DNA of 64,000 nucleotides from Aulostomus chinensis (Eukaryota; Chordata; Actinopteri; Syngnathiformes; Aulostomidae). This document shows positions 36,277 through 47,783 of the stretch, piece by piece. Position 1 is the stretch's first letter. Every line of letters starts with the position of its first letter. The DNA lies in assembly GCA_037954235.1 (NCBI GenBank), contig JBBMOA010000018.1, forward strand, positions 12,386,501 through 12,450,500, written 5' to 3'. Below the pieces are notes generated by a model that worked only from the letters and a program-made list of their open reading frames with translations, did no database searches and was not told the DNA's origin. The translations under genes and the position numbers were made by a program.

Positions 36277-36926
36277 GCTGGGTTTCCATCACCCTGTTTT
36301 GATGGGGATTTTAAAGTATCGCATCAGAAAAGATTTTTTGTTTGGTTTCTGGCTCATGAGCTCTATTTTTCCAACATTTTTATTTCACCGTGTTAGGGTA
36401 CGTTGCCTATGCTGCCATTTCTGGACAAACTAGAGTAGCTTATTGGCTCCAACCACTTGATGGAAACGTTTTCCAATACTTTTAAAAAAAATCTTTTCTG
36501 CTAATTTTCAAAAGATTCATCTCCCATGGAGATGGAAACCAGGCTGGAATATTATAAAAGTTTGCAAAAAGATTTTTAAAAAAAGAAGACAGAAGACAGA
36601 AGCGGGAATTGTGCTTTTCTAATGTCAAAGCACCCAGTTTAGCTACTTGTCAGAGGATGGCGGTGAAGGTAACATACCCTCATGGCTGTAATGAAATCTA
36701 GAAGAAGTCGAGGCGACAAACCGGAAACAAAACAAGTAGTTGCCATGGCAACGTACATATTATTATGCACCTTTTTTTTTAGGGCGAGGAATATTTCTGG
36801 CCCCCTCATTGAGCTGTCTAGGTAGCAGCCATGTTGTCACGTGTTAAAAAAAGACAAATTTCCATCCCCCCTTCTCTGATGCAACACTTCAAAATGTGTG
36901 TAAAACCAGGATGATGGAAACCCAGC
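36277..36926. mobile_element. Non-autonomous DNA transposon-like element with inverted ends
   Basis: The left end GCTGGGTTTCCATCACCCTG (36277-36296, continuing TTTT) and the reverse complement of the right end (36902-36926: GCTGGGTTTCCATCATCCTG, then GTTTT) agree at 23 of about 25 positions with one indel. Inside, further GATGGAAAC and TTTCCATC-like pieces occur at 36461, 36532 and 36861. No transposase-like frame is present, so it would be non-autonomous. Many fish carry elements with TGGGTTTCCATC ends. I find no clear target duplication, so the superfamily stays open. Confidence 0.6.
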
Positions 36927-37292
36927 AACCATCTGCATTTAAAAGTGAATCAGCAATAACCAGAGAAAAAATAAAGCATAAGCACAATTTTGTATTTTAG
37001 AGGAATCGGAGATGAGAATGCATTGGAAATAAGAAACGAGATTTGCCAAAATACCTGTAGAATTATCTTATCAGCAGAAGCCTCATTCTCGCGGTCTTGC
37101 TTGTGTAGTGATTCAAGAAACTGTAACAGCAAATGCGAGAAATATTCTCATTAGAAGCAAAAGACGACATATTTGATTTATGACTTTGCTTTACAATTTG
37201 CATAGTAGTCTTATTTTTGTACAGTGTAGACACAATTCCGGAAAACCCACTTGTAACTAAATATATTGTGTGGAGAAAAAGGATCCAGGCGT
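36927..37292. other. Non-coding DNA, nothing recognised
   Basis: An octamer ATTTGCAT lies at 37196-37203. Nothing else stands out. Confidence 0.5.
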
Positions 37293-37318
37293 GCACGCAC
37301 GCACGCACGCACGCACGC
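37293..37318. repeat. (GCAC)n microsatellite
   Basis: Six GCAC units with CpG in every unit. Confidence 0.93.
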
Positions 37319-38966
37319 GCGGCCTCCTCTCTTGCAGCTACGGCTCTAACACAGTAAGTCTTTGCATCACACTGTAGAAACACGGTGATAGTAGAAGAAA
37401 GGTCATAGTGTATTCAGAAAGGTTTATCTTGAGAAAAAAAGAAGTGCAGAAAAATAGTAGAGAGGAAAAGGTGAGCGAGAACACCCACAGTCAGCCCTCC
37501 TCCTCCTCTTCCTCCTGGGGCTGCGTGCCATTGATCTGCCTGCAGCTACACCGCACGATCGGGTGAAAGAGCAGAAGTGGGACCTGCACAGAGACTAATT
37601 GAGGAGCCAAATGAAATTGAGAGGCAATTTAGGAAGCCAATAGCACATAAGATTCTTTATGAAACAGAAGCCTGCAGTGTGCCTGTGTGTGCGTGTGCAT
37701 GCCTGTGTGAGCCTGCAGGTGGGTGAGTGGGTGTGTTAGCATGGTGAAGATAGAGTACAAAGTGACATGAAAGAAAGAAACACAGAAGGAAGAGACACAA
37801 TTAGCGTCTATGACTAGATTAGTTCTCTCATGGCAGAGAAAGCACCCACTTCCTCTTCTTCCCCAGCTCCTTCCCCCTCCCATCTGCTCTCATCTTTCCT
37901 CTGTCCTTTTCTATTTACCTCCTTCTGTGTATATTTGTGTTACTCAACATCTTTCTCTCTGATGACAAACCCCGTACCTGCAGTGGGCCGCCTAAGGCCA
38001 CTCTCCATTAGTGTTTGTGAGTTTGTGTGCAGCCTGCAGTGAACGCTGGATTGTGTTACGGTACAGTAGCCTAATGGATTCCCTATCATGAAGAAGAGTG
38101 ACTCTTTAGTTCAGCATGCCACCATTAGCATGTGTGTGTATGCAAGTGCTTGTGTCTTATTCAGTTCTACTCTGTAACCTTCAGGTAGCTAACATGTCTG
38201 GTACCCCATAGACCGGGGTACTTCTCCTCTACTACAAGGGGAATGAGAGAGATCTGAGGTGACAAAGCCCCCTCTTCTGTTGTTGGGTATCTTTGTTAGT
38301 TGTAAAAACAGGATCTCTGGCAACCAGAATCAAGTCTGTGGACGACTGGAGATCATTCAGGTGGTAAAATCTGAACGAAGCAAAAAAGAACAACAACAGC
38401 AACAAAAAAAACAAAACAGAAAAGTTACAAGAATTGTTCGAAAACACATGAAAAGGTGCAGAGAGCTGTCAGAACTCCCACCTTAGCTACCTTCTCTGGC
38501 GACTCACAAGCTCGTGGGTTTACATGATATTTAATCAATGTTTTTTCCAGCCCATACAGACTTTTTGCCCTTGCGTAAGGAGCAAATTGCCAGGTACACA
38601 GATGTCCGCTCTGGACCTGCACATTCACCCAGATGACAAAATATACCCCCGATGACCTTAGCGGACCCTCTTGGACACACGGGCACTGAAGAGTACAACG
38701 GTATTAGCCTGAGAGCTCAGACAGCTGGAGAGAGCTCGTAGTAGAGCCACTGCTCCTTCACGCTACAGTGGTTCACTGTTGCATCTTCAGGCACAAAATA
38801 TTACTAAATGGATGTGCCTTTTAAAGACCTGTTTTACAATACTGCTTTTTTTATCCCATCTTCTTCTGTTGTCCGCCTTCTCTTTGCAGGAGAGTGCACC
38901 CGCTGGCAGCACCGTGGCTCCGTCCATGTTCAGCCAAGTATTTCATTCAGATGGGAGCTGTGTGCA
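37319..38966. other. Non-coding DNA, nothing certain
   Basis: A good polypyrimidine tract plus CAG acceptor-like site ends at 38889 and is followed by a short open stretch, but no donor, domain or homology supports an exon. A (TCC)n-like stretch lies at 37497-37516. Confidence 0.45.
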
Positions 38967-38999
38967 TGTGTGTGTGTGTGTGTATGTGTGTGTGTGTGT
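38967..38999. repeat. (GT)n microsatellite
   Basis: About 16 GT units with one TATG interruption. Confidence 0.93.
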
Positions 39000-39236
39000 C
39001 CTTCCAAATTCAGACATGGCTCTCTCTGTCTAACAGTGAAGCGTTCCCACTCATACAGAGACTTGGACACACACTCTATAGTGGAATAATTGCATATTCC
39101 AACACTTATTTACTATGCTAAGCGGGCTGGAGGGTTGTCCTGTCAGCAAAAAGTATCTCTGGAAGGAAAAGCTGACTAAAACAAAATGAGAGCAGGACTG
39201 AATTACCTGACACAACCTTACCTGAACTGAAAAAAC

Positions 39237-39358
<122 letters not shown>

Positions 39359-39642
39359 ACTATCAGCCTTGCATTTATAATGTTATATGTTATAGAAATA
39401 CAGTTGTGAGATATACCCATGCCCATCCTGTGCATAGAGTTCTAAACAGCTGTTTTATTGAAATAATACAAAATTGTATCATTTAAAATTAATGCTTTGG
39501 AACAGAAAGATGCATCCCTGCAGGCAAACACAGGATCGGCAATCATTTATGCATAAATCTTTTAATGAAGGCTGTGATATGTATTTATTATCGAGAGTCA
39601 GTCGGTTGCAGGAAAAGAAGGTGTGTGGTTGTTAGAGCTGTG

Positions 39643-39658
39643 AGTGCCCTCTAGTGTT
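39643..39658 (-). promoter_or_regulatory. CTCF-like motif
   Basis: On the minus strand AACACTAGAGGGCACT fits the CTCF core closely. Sequence match only. Confidence 0.45.
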
Positions 39659-39797
39659 AAAAACTACTACTACTGCCTACAGAGCTGCATTTGTAACTGG
39701 AAGAAAGATGAGTGACAGTAAAATTACAGCATCAAATTGGGAAATAGCATTTATTGCTCTGATCTTCCTGGATGGAAAATATTTTCTAAATGGCTTT

Positions 39798-39905
39798 TAT
39801 ACATATATACGTATACATATACACACACACACACATATATGTGTATATATGTAGTTATACATATATACATACACATGTACATATACATACATACATATAC
39901 ACATA
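39798..39905. repeat. Mixed TA/CA simple repeat
   Basis: About 100 bases of interleaved TATA, CACA, CATA and GTATA steps, partly self-complementary. Confidence 0.85.
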
Positions 39906-41698
39906 CTTATAGATATAACAAGAGCAGTCAAAAAAACAGCTGCATAAAAAGGTATCAAAAAAAGAACCACAGGACTCCATCATCCATGTTGATATAAAGA
40001 TCATGAGTTCATGAAGCTGATTAATAGAACGCATAGTGAGGTCTTCTTTTCTCTACACAAACAAATGAGACAAAGTTTTGTTACGACAAGCCTAAAAACT
40101 ACATCCATGGTTAAAGAAAAACTCTGCTCCCACGTTGCTATTGCAGTGAAACGGTGAGGAAGAACCAGAAAGCGAGAAAACAAGAAACTATTAAAAGTTT
40201 TTTCAGTAAACATGCACAGCATGTATGCTACAAAATGATGGGCTGACACAACCTTCGCCTGCAACACACTATGACTCAGTACCACACTGACCCATGATGT
40301 GTGGGTGCCATTGTTCAGTCATTGCAGCTTGAAAATTGTTGTGCTTTAACTATCATTTTCTTTATTTCTTCCATCGCTGCTGTTTCACTCACACACACTC
40401 ACTTATGTGAGTCTCACAGTTTTTCTCCCTGTGTTGATAGACATGACGGCTCGATTAGTACAAGCTAATAAATGCTGGACCTGACTGTAAGAAGCCAAAA
40501 TGATTTCCTCCAGCTATATGCATCCTACCCTTTTACTCCAATAATGAAACATTCAGCTATATGTTCTCGCATTCTCACTTTTCCATTCCTAATTTATTTT
40601 GCCCTGCCATGCAAGCGAGGAAAAGAGGAAATAACGTTTCTACCAAATCAGCTGGATGGATGTTTTCAACTTCTATAAAAATAACAGTGCAAAAATAAGT
40701 AGCATGAAATAAGACATGTGCACTGGTGCTGCATAAATTGATGCTAGAAATGTTTTATGCAAGAAAAGTATGCATTTAGAAAGGAAGGCATTGCATTTTA
40801 AGACATGTAGTTCAGGTTAAGGGCAGCAAGATTCAAAGATGGCTGCAGCCTGAGCAGGGTTCCTGGAGTAGTCGATAGCCCAGACCAAGTCCCCAAACTT
40901 TGTAGGTAAAGTTGGGATCAAAATGGAGGTTGAAGATGGGGGTTTTCTTTCCTCTGAACACTGAGAACTCTTGATACTTGCAACGCCAACAAGCTGGCAG
41001 ATGCGGCAGCTGATTCAAAACCATCATGCTATCTTATTATTTCTGAAATTCCAAAAACAGCTGATTGACCTCAAAAGAAGTCTAAATTCTTCTCTTGTCA
41101 ACAGTTCATCTCGTATTTTGTTGTGATCTGGTTCAAGGGTCCGTTTCAGCCTCAACCACCTGCGAGATCTCAAAAAAGAGGAGTAAAATATACAGCAGAG
41201 AGTCCAATAAACTGGCCTGGCTGTGTATTTACAGTCTGTGCACTGAATACAGACACGTTGGTCTCACTGTAGTAGCTAATACGCGGGGAGAGTTTCTGAC
41301 AGCCGTGGCAGAGCGCTGAGTGAATGAGAGAGAAAGAGGTGTCAGCGCGGCTGCTTTAATCAGCAGCTAAAGACTTCCTCCTCACTTAGGGAGATGCCAG
41401 TGGGCGACGGCGTGTATTTACCTTATCAACATTTGATTCAAAATAGATTTGAAACAGCTTTGTTGTCTTAGCAGCACTTTGAACCCACACTCTTTTGAAT
41501 TTCACTTTACTCATCTGATTTGTTGACGCGCACTGAAGTCAGCATAGCCATAATTATTATGGCATTATTATGAATTATGACACAATTACCTAACTCTGTA
41601 ACATGCAGTTTTTCTTCTTTCCACAGTATTCGTACACACCAACAGGCCGGAGTATTAGTAAAACTGTTACGTTGACTTATTCTGTGCATTACATGAAA
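39906..41698. other. Non-coding DNA, nothing recognised
   Basis: The segment 41540-41590 (ATAATTATTATGGCATTATT) is rich in homeodomain-type TAAT cores. No gene. Confidence 0.45.
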
Positions 41699-41728
41699 TT
41701 CACACACACCCACACACACACACACACG
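41699..41728. repeat. (CA)n microsatellite, interrupted
   Basis: CA units with one CCC interruption. Confidence 0.9.
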
Positions 41729-42877
41729 CAAGGCACATGAAATAAGAACTTTCATCATTTTACTCGACAGCCTGCGTGAATCCAATAACTTCCTGTATTA
41801 CTGGTAATAGGAAATTATGCAGATTGGCTGACCTTTCCTGTAAACCCCTTCTTCAAGGGCCTTCACAATCTCCTGTAGAAATTGAGCAGAAATTCACCAA
41901 TAAACAAATAAATGAGCAATATGTGAGGAATTACACAGTCTCGGCATATCTTTCTGGAGCCAATTTCTCACTATCTTTTTCCATTACAGTTATTGCTAAC
42001 TGTTTTTAACAATGATCCTAATCGTCACGTTTAAAAAAAAAAAACAAAAAAAAAAAAAGGAAAAAGAAAAAATGTATAACCAAAAGACGCATCTTAACAT
42101 CCACACCCACAGTGCAAACAAGTAGGTCCACGGACTGTTAGGCTTCTTAATTTAATTCTCTTTTTAACAAGGTAACATTTCCATCCGTGAGCTCTTCCTC
42201 AGGCAAAATCCAAAACAGAACAGCCCTAACAGAGGCAGCGAACAAATCAAATCACCTGCTGGTCAGCCAGCAACTGTGAAAATCACAGGACAAGATGGTG
42301 ACTGCGAAAGACTGCAAACGCACACGCACGTGCACACACACAAGCACACAAGCCATCTGTAGCAGCAAAGACTGATTCTAAAGCCGCTGAGGAGCTGCAT
42401 AGACAGGCTAATAATTGATGCACTCAGAGTATAGCACTAAGTCAAATTTATTATCCCACTCTGGGAAATTTAGTTACAAGCCAGGAGTTAAAACACATCA
42501 ATCCACCACCATAAATCGCTTTAGTAGCGATGGAACAACAGCGTTCAGTTTCTGCCGCTTGCTTTTAATGGAATATTTATCGTGCAGCGTTAATGGTCCT
42601 AACGTTACCTTCAGAAATGCCAAACCTAAGTAAGTAAATCTCAAGGTGTGGGTCAAACACACATCAGCACAGCACAACAGTCTAAATGTGGAACACAACA
42701 TCTGTCACACGATTAAAAGTTATCAAAAGTGGCTCAAAAGTACAACAGTGACATCTATTGGACAATTTTTTTTATCCCACATTTACTTATACTTACAATA
42801 AAACTATATTTTGCCTTTCATGTACTCACAAATAGGTGTTTTGAGTTCTTAAATAACTTCTAGGTGTTACATGCGCG
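41729..42877. other. Non-coding DNA, nothing recognised
   Basis: A-rich stretch at 42031-42071. Opposed open frames at 42415-42701 without domains. Confidence 0.45.
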
Positions 42878-43282
42878 TGACTCCAGACTGCAGAAAGAGC
42901 CAGACACAAAAACTTGGCTAGAAGCTCATGGCCACCCTCTCGACCAACCAGCAACAGTGGCCATTTAGAAACACTCAAGCACATCGTAGGATGAAATACC
43001 CGTCTTCTTTATCAAATCGTATGCTCCGTAATCCAAACTTGGATTTTTGCTAAAAACAAACTAATCTCCCAGGTTTAGCGCTAGTTCATGGTAGCGTAGA
43101 TAAGGTAGCGCATTCAGTTGAACCAGCTAGCTCACGGACTTCCATGGTAGAAATGAACCAGAAGTATCCAATGCACTTGAGATTTTACGCATTTTTGGTG
43201 CAGTTTTGCTGCTGTTAGCCGTCAGTTGTCATTAGCGCCAAGCTAAATATACATGGCTGGCTCTTTCTGTGTTCTAGAGTCA
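42878..43282. mobile_element. Short TIR element (MITE-like), 405 bp
   Basis: The two ends form 26-bp terminal inverted repeats matching at 22 of 26 positions. The outer part of the left end is TGACTCCAGACTGCAGAAAG (42878-42897), and the right end is CTGGCTCTTTCTG...GAGTCA (43257-43282). Similarity stops at the outer base on both sides. The interior is non-coding and includes several TAGCG and GCTA motifs. Size and structure fit a non-autonomous DNA transposon. No target duplication is obvious in the flanks (GCGCG left, CCAGG right), so chance or an old insertion remains possible. Confidence 0.5.
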
Positions 43283-43886
43283 CCAGGAAGTGATGCAGGA
43301 GGGGAAAAGCATATCTGAGAGTTCAAGACGCCTAATTTTTTGCAGTTGAAAGACATAGAACACTTATTGGATTTTGTATTATTTAAGCTGACAATTAGAC
43401 AACTATTCTACAATGTACCTTCATACTTCAGTTCTGTCCTTTGTCAAAGCCATTAAAATTCAATGTCTGCAGCTAAAGAACTGAAGCTGGATCCTTCCAC
43501 CATGTGCTGCATTCAAAAATGGTGTGACACCGCTGGAGGATTGAATTAACAACGGCTAATTTAAACACCATAAACTCCACCTCCAGCTGAACGGGAACAA
43601 CACCTTTGCATGCGCGCAGCCATTTCTGTGTCACATGATATTTGATTACAGTTCAACAAAGAGTCAAAGATAATTAATGTATTTTTAGGTGTCAGAGCAG
43701 TGCAGATTAATTAGGTGAACCAAAAATCTAGTTTCAAGACTTGCATGCACACAAAGCTCCCCATCAAATTCTCCTTTGTCTTGTTGTTTGAGATTCCAGA
43801 AAGCAGCCAGAACATGTCCTGTCAGTTTAGGTAATGAGAGGTGATCTGTAGTGCTTGATCCAATTACAGAAGTCTGGATGACAAAA
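43283..43886. other. Non-coding DNA, nothing recognised
   Basis: No gene or recognised element. Confidence 0.5.
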
Positions 43887-43903
43887 AGCAGCAGCAGCAG
43901 CAG
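43887..43903. repeat. (CAG)n microsatellite, short
   Basis: Five to six CAG units. Confidence 0.9.
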
Positions 43904-45622
43904 TAGGCAGAGAGCCTGCATGATAAAGAAACAAGCGAGGGGAAAAAGAAGATCTCACTTTTCCTCTTTTGTGCCGGGGTTACCTTTGGTGGTACATTTG
44001 TCCCTTCATATATCTGTAATTTTGCACAACCGTGTAGTTTCTGTCAAGTCAGAATCCTGCACTTAACAAGCATCCACTCGAGTCCTCCAGTTGTGGAGGG
44101 TCTGCGGCCTCCGTATCCACAGCCTATTAGCTCAGACAGGCCCCATCACCCAGCTCACCCATGCATGAGATGGACCCTTTGTAATACAAATTGTCTGCAC
44201 CACTTACGGCAGCTCCACCAGAGAGCAAACATGACAGACATTAATTGGTGAAGCCCTCAGCATGGGGCAGGCTTGAGGGTAGACTAGTGCCTTGTAGGCC
44301 AGAGAGATAGAGAGGGGTGACTAGAGAGAGGCAGGATGAAACAGGAGGAGAGAAAATGTGAATGAGCGCCCAAAAAAGAGGAAAAAAAAGATCTTGGAAC
44401 TGCCTTTTTCTCCTTCATCCAATTCAGATTTTTCAAAGGGAAAATGATGTAAAAGGCAATTATGTATGTGAGTTTCTGTCATGTGTGTGTGCTGCTAAAT
44501 TAAAAACCTGGGCTAATTACACCCTGACATTAATGTGCATTACATGACAGGTAAGATGATCAAAGTGCACCAGGAGAGGAGGCACTTGCCGCATCGAGAC
44601 TTAGCTTCTATGATTATTGGTGGAAGTTTTTCATTTCATTTTCTTCAAGGGTTTTGTTTTTCATTGTTATTTTTTCCTGCACTGTCTTATGCAAAGATGT
44701 GTTCAGTTCTCATTTGATCGTGTCAGTTTTTCCTCCTGGTAACATCTCACGTCTCTGTCTTGGGAAAAAATGCAGGCGAACAAACAGTTTGCAACAGATT
44801 TCATTGATGGAAACTGAAAACGAGTGCAATGATGACAGAGGTGGCCAAAAAAAAAAGAGCCTTCCCCTTAAATATTGTTACATTTTTATGGCGTGCTTTG
44901 AGAATTTACTTTATAGATTCAAAAAGATGAAATAATAACAAGTTGGCATCAGTTATCTCTCGGATTGTCAACACATGAAAGAAATATGCACAGATTATTT
45001 GAAATAATCTGTTCCTGCCTGACACGGAGAGACACGGTAATCAAGCTGATACGGTATCTTAACTGGAAAGAAATCCACTTTCTTTATCATTTTGTGGTTG
45101 GCTATACATGTATGTATCAAAATGTGGAGGTATGATAAACCTTGATGTATGAGGGTACCGAACCAATGCAGAGAAAGAGAGCTGCAATCCTTCATATTCA
45201 CCAGAAGGGGTCACTGCAAGCTTAAATTTTTTTAATCTGATAAAAACTGCATCCAGTCTCTTTATCATTTTCCACATCCCTCATTCATTTTTTCTAAATG
45301 AAAGAAAAAAACAATTACCGCCAGACTTCACGGTTGAAAGAACATGTGTGAAAGAGCTCATCTGACAAAAAAGAGCTCCGATAACAGTTTCATCACTCCT
45401 GTTGTCCTTGAGCGTCTGATATATTTTCTCTTATTAAAGCTTTTTTATAAAGGGACAATGGCACGTCCTTTTTTATCACCCATCCCTTGTTATCACTTAC
45501 GCAAATGCTTTAAATGCCGAACACAATGATGTCCAGCCGTTATTTGACTAGAAAATATCTGATTTCTTCAACGGGAAAGGCTGGGGGTCATGAAAAACAC
45601 AAGTTTGAGATGACGCTGGGTT
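43904..45622. other. Non-coding DNA, nothing recognised
   Basis: No domain in the short open frames. Confidence 0.45.
45199..45214 (+). promoter_or_regulatory. CTCF-like motif, weaker
   Basis: CACCAGAAGGGGTCAC matches most of the CTCF core on the plus strand, with T in place of the usual G in GGGGGC. Confidence 0.35.
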
Positions 45623-45656
45623 TTTTGTTTGTTTGTTTGTTTGTTTGTTTGTTTTT
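45623..45656. repeat. (TTTG)n microsatellite
   Basis: Seven TTTG units between T-rich ends. Confidence 0.93.
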
Positions 45657-45875
45657 ACTGTTCTTTTTTTTTTTCCAGTATGATCCAGAAACTCCAGAGG
45701 CTCAGGTGCAAAGAGTATTTGTTTTGTTATGCTACATCAGGCGGAAAACGTGTCATGTGATAAATCAGCATAATAAGGAGCTTGCTCCACAAATATGCTG
45801 ACACAACTACATGTGTGAAACGAAAACGGAAATTATTTCTTCCAGAGGTTCATCATGTGCTGCACCTCTCTCCTG

Positions 45876-45877
<2 letters not shown>

Positions 45878-45959
<82 letters not shown>
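45878..45959. repeat. (CA)n microsatellite, long
   Basis: About 41 uninterrupted CA units, the longest CA run in the window, followed by a short (AG)n. Z-DNA potential is high by composition. Confidence 0.97.
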
Positions 45960-45962
<3 letters not shown>

Positions 45963-46469
45963 CGAGAGAGTTCTGTAATCTCTTAATCCCTCCTGTATCA
46001 AGGTAGTTGTATCGTGCAGACGAGAAAGTACTGTAGAGCAGTTTCAACCAAGGTTGCGTTTGTGTGCGTCCACTGGTGTAGAATCGTTCAAAGTCCATTG
46101 AGGTTTGTTATAGTAATATACTTATCAAAAGTAAAAACATAATTCTTACCTTGCAGTCGTAGTTACTGTTTTGAAATAATATATCAAAGATTTGTTCTGT
46201 GTGCTGAAAGATTTTATTTCTTGTTTAGAGCTCTGTTGGAAAGCACAGCTTTCTTTGCCAAAATAATCCATCTCTCTCACAGTTGTGGAATATCAAGATG
46301 ATGATTAGAAGCCACGATCACGGCTCGGGTATCAGGGGTCAATAAAAGGTCCTGATCTCTCTGGGTTTGTCACATGACAGCGCAGCAGATGTCACTGCAG
46401 GAAGAACTCCATTCATTCACGTTAGTTTTTTAACTATTAGCTGACTAAGATTGGGTTCCGGCAGCAATC

Positions 46470-46930
46470 CAACCCAGGGATTCCCATTTGCTCCTCCTCA
46501 CTTTTACCATGTTTTACCGTAGTAATCCAGTTCTGTTGGGGTTCAGGATCTTTCAGTATAACAAGCTCTTACCTTTGCATGCTTGCGACCATTCCAGCGT
46601 CTGGATGCACGACAGCCACCCACCTCCATCAGCTTTTATACACGCAAGAAGGTCTGACATAAGTTTGTTGCTTGGATCCGACTTGGATTTGGACTGTTGC
46701 ATGCTGGGAGTGCGTGACATCAACTACTAAAGCTCTGTGTCAGAGTTACTTCCTGGTTTCGTTTGCATTACTTTTTACTTCCTGCTTTTGTGTGCCCATG
46801 ACTCTGCTAATCAGGTTTCATCAGTGCCACCTACTTTCCTTGTTCGATCAGCTAGTACCTGTTCCGCTACCTGGGCTCACTTGATTGTATCTTTGTCAGA
46901 AACTGTGTGTGTAGCGGTTGCTGGTTGAAA
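46470..46930 (+). repeat. Possible decayed interspersed repeat
   Basis: The stretch TCAGGTTTCATCAGTGCCAC, then CTACTTTCCTTGTTCGATCA and CTAGTACCTGTTCC resembles end sequences of dispersed fish repeats (possibly LTR-derived). Three overlapping open frames exist in the region without a domain. The assignment is weak and from memory. Confidence 0.25.
46822..46837 (-). promoter_or_regulatory. CTCF-like motif
   Basis: On the minus strand AAAGTAGGTGGCACTG fits the CTCF core. It lies inside the possible decayed repeat at 46470-46930. Confidence 0.4.
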
Positions 46931-47703
46931 ATATCTGTTTCCTACATTTTTGCTCCACGTGTATTCACTCACTTCAGCGGTTCTATAAGCCAATATTACT
47001 CAGGCGTTTTCCCCCTGTATTTCTTTTTCTCCTTGTGACTGAGATGTAGTGGGACTTCACCCGAATTCTCGCCAGGGGCTGTGCGATGCTGCAATAATAA
47101 TAACTATTCCTTGTCTGCTTGTGCTCTAAATCGTTTCACTTAGAAGGATGCTTTATTTATGAAATGAGGGAAGCTTATACCGTGGGTGGACGGTTCACTG
47201 CTTGAGTTCATGGATTTGCAAGGGGCAATTTAAGGAAAGATAAAAATGGATCATGTCATCCTTTACAAGGAATATGAACGAAACGTGTCTCTCAGCTCAG
47301 ATATGTCGGAAAAAAACTGATTAGCTAGCCTCCACACAATCCCGCTGGTTTCATTTTGACTAATCACCCATATTATGGAAAAATATGTGTTTGAATGTAT
47401 TTCTTCCGTGAATGTGAGGGAGGATAAATATGCGTATGATCATTTAAAACTCAATTAGCCCACGTTCAGGCTAAATATCCCATATTCAAGCAATTATATC
47501 TCATAGGATGTGTAACGGCATGCAAATCTCTTAAACTCAATTCTGGATTGAAATGAGGAAAACAATATTTGCCTTTGAGTTATTAGAAATCAAATCAAGT
47601 GTGTATCCCAAAGCAAGAAATAGATTAAAGTGATTGCCAAGAGGGGGACGAATGAGCGTTGAGATTTCATGTCACAATATTAAAACACACAAAAAAAATG
47701 AGA

Positions 47704-47708
<5 letters not shown>
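46931..47708. other. Non-coding DNA with an octamer motif
   Basis: ATGCAAAT at 47520-47527 within a segment (47400-47540) whose texture suggests possible conserved non-coding DNA. No gene. Confidence 0.4.

Positions 47709-47782
<74 letters not shown>
47709..47782. repeat. (GT)n microsatellite, long
   Basis: About 37 uninterrupted GT units. Confidence 0.97.

Positions 47783-47783
<1 letters not shown>

Noticed and set aside
38200..38221. Hairpin GTACCCC/GGGGTAC as a terminator
   Set aside because: A 7-bp stem without a T tract, and bacterial-type terminators do not apply to this genome.
38845..38960. Exon candidate after a strong acceptor-like site ending at 38889
   Set aside because: The polypyrimidine tract and CAG are good, but the open stretch is short, no convincing donor follows before the GT microsatellite, and the peptide is not recognisable.
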